Below, piece after piece: positions 6,043 to 6,265 of a DNA stretch of 6,265 nt (the first letter of the stretch is position 1; the number at the start of each line of letters is the position of its first letter). This DNA comes from an uncultured bacterium (GTDB lineage Bacteria > Patescibacteriota > Patescibacteriia > Patescibacteriales > Patescibacteriaceae). Both the position numbers and the translations under genes were made by a program. The notes under the pieces are model-generated. The model worked only from the letters and a program-made list of their open reading frames with translations, did not search any database and was not told the origin of the DNA. Location: contig CALMNI010000066.1 of assembly GCA_937868555.1 (NCBI GenBank), forward strand, positions 1 through 6,265, given 5' to 3'.

Positions 6043-6067
6043 GCCCCTGGCCTTCGCCAGGGTGACA
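6043..6067 (-). repeat. Right palindrome (TGTCACCCTGG type) of the GIY-YIG unit
   Basis: CCCTGGC (6045-6051) pairs with GCCAGGG (6056-6062) around a CTTC loop, followed by TGACA (6063-6067). Read on the minus strand it begins TGTCACCCTGGCGAAGG, the same family as the left palindrome but without the inner hairpin insert. It starts 5 nt after the GIY-YIG stop and ends 3 nt before the tRNA. In RNA the hairpin could mark a processing point ahead of the tRNA; it lacks the T tract of a terminator. Confidence 0.75.
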
Positions 6068-6070
6068 AAT

Positions 6071-6152
6071 GCCTCGATGGCGGAATTGGTAGACGCACAC
6101 GACTCAAAATCGTGCGGAGCAATCCATGAGAGTTCGATTCTCTCTCTGGGCA
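6071..6152 (+). tRNA. tRNA-Leu (anticodon CAA)
   Basis: This class II tRNA reads UUG codons. The D-arm stem is GCG/CGC (6080-6082 with 6094-6096). The anticodon stem CACGA/TCGTG (6098-6102 with 6110-6114) holds the loop CTCAAAA, with anticodon CAA at 6105-6107. The variable arm is short (GGA-GCAA-TCC, 6116-6125). The T stem GAGAG/CTCTC (6128-6132 with 6140-6144) carries TTCGATT. Discriminator A is at 6152 and CCA is not encoded. The acceptor stem GCCTCGA/TCTGGGC has one C-T mismatch (6075 with 6145+2) and one T-G wobble. The unpaired change is on the 5' side, 3-6 nt from the palindrome that precedes the gene. Leucine identity is supported by the variable arm, A73 and the anticodon. Confidence 0.93.
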
Positions 6153-6156
6153 CAAA

Positions 6157-6200
6157 AAAACCCTTCAATATGAAAATATTGGAGGGTTTTATTTTTTTTT
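6157..6200 (+). terminator. Intrinsic terminator after tRNA-Leu
   Basis: A 15-bp stem with one T-G pair (6157-6171 with 6176-6190) closes on a GAAA tetraloop and is followed by A and then a long T tract (6192-6200). It begins 5 nt after the tRNA 3' end and ends the transcript that includes the tRNA and probably the GIY-YIG gene. Confidence 0.9.
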
Positions 6201-6245
6201 ATTTATTTACTTTTTTTTATTTTATCCATTCATTATAAACCATTA

Positions 6246-6265
6246 ATCGGAAGAGCGTCGTGTAG
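6246..6265 (+). other. Illumina adapter read-through at the contig end (not genomic)
   Basis: The final 20 bases, starting ATCGGAAGAGC and ending GTCGTGTAG, match the TruSeq universal adapter (reverse complement, the AGATCGGAAGAGCGTCGTG... sequence). The base just before (A at 6245) differs from the adapter G, so the match begins at 6246. Bases 6201-6245 are T-rich and hold no gene I can see; they are also close enough to the artefact to be treated with caution. Confidence 0.93.

Larger units (their letters stand above)
5654..6067 (+). mobile_element. Putative 414-bp GIY-YIG cassette bounded by inverted palindromes
   Basis: The unit runs from TGTCATCCTGG (5654-5664) to CCAGGGTGACA (6057-6067), an inverted pair with one mismatch in 11. 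At each end the terminal sequence belongs to a hairpin of the same family, and a single GIY-YIG nuclease gene lies between. It sits between a consensus promoter and tRNA-Leu. No target duplication is evident at the junctions (CGAG at the left, AATG at the right). That it is mobile is inferred from its boundaries and position; no transposition has been shown. The alternative is that two common repeats flank an ordinary gene by chance. Confidence 0.5.

Noticed and set aside
1..6265. CRISPR array or direct tandem repeats
   Set aside because: No regularly spaced direct repeats are visible; all repeats found are inverted and isolated.

Overview
The window looks like part of a Patescibacteria (CPR, probably Parcubacteria-like) genome. 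The lineage call is an inference. It rests on the moderate-to-low GC, the tightly packed genes, a type IV pilin-like protein fused to a laminin-G-type domain (a combination I associate with this group), a small GIY-YIG nuclease of the type common there, and a tRNA without an encoded CCA. All genes end in TAA or TAG and read through under the standard code, so there is no sign of UGA recoding. The last 20 bases (6246-6265) match the Illumina TruSeq adapter, so the right edge is a contig end with adapter read-through and not genome.

Layout. At the left edge (1-294, +) is the 3' part of an unknown membrane-anchored small protein, closed by a clear intrinsic terminator (303-334). Next comes uvrB (379-2196, +), a nucleotide-excision-repair helicase subunit that lacks the usual C-terminal UVR motif. 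A 64-bp palindromic repeat (2197-2260) lies where uvrB meets a convergent gene and supplies that gene's last codons. From 5564 down to 2236 on the minus strand runs a compact row that reads as one operon: parA, parB, a LamG-domain pilin and a NUDIX hydrolase. Gaps are 7 nt (parB-pilin) and 4 nt (pilin-NUDIX). The parA-parB gap is longer because an 86-bp palindromic element with TGTCA...TGACA ends (4684-4769) sits in it.

Right side. A near-consensus promoter for parA overlaps, through a shared -35 region, a consensus promoter pointing right (TTGACA-N17-TACAAT, 5600-5628). That promoter now leads into a 414-bp unit (5654-6067). The unit is a GIY-YIG nuclease gene bracketed by two palindromes of one family (TGTCAYCCTGG...) in opposite orientation. 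Three bases beyond it begins tRNA-Leu(CAA) (6071-6152), followed by a strong intrinsic terminator. Removing the 414-bp unit would put the tRNA about 22 nt after the predicted transcription start, a normal tRNA gene layout. The simplest reading is that a nuclease-plus-palindrome cassette was inserted between a tRNA promoter and its gene.

How the parts relate. ParA and ParB form the chromosome-partition pair. The pilin and NUDIX genes appear to share their transcript, linking segregation genes with a cell-surface protein. The most unusual material is the set of palindromic elements: three share TGTCA ends, and one pair brackets a nuclease gene, which suggests, without proving, a small nuclease-associated mobile repeat system.
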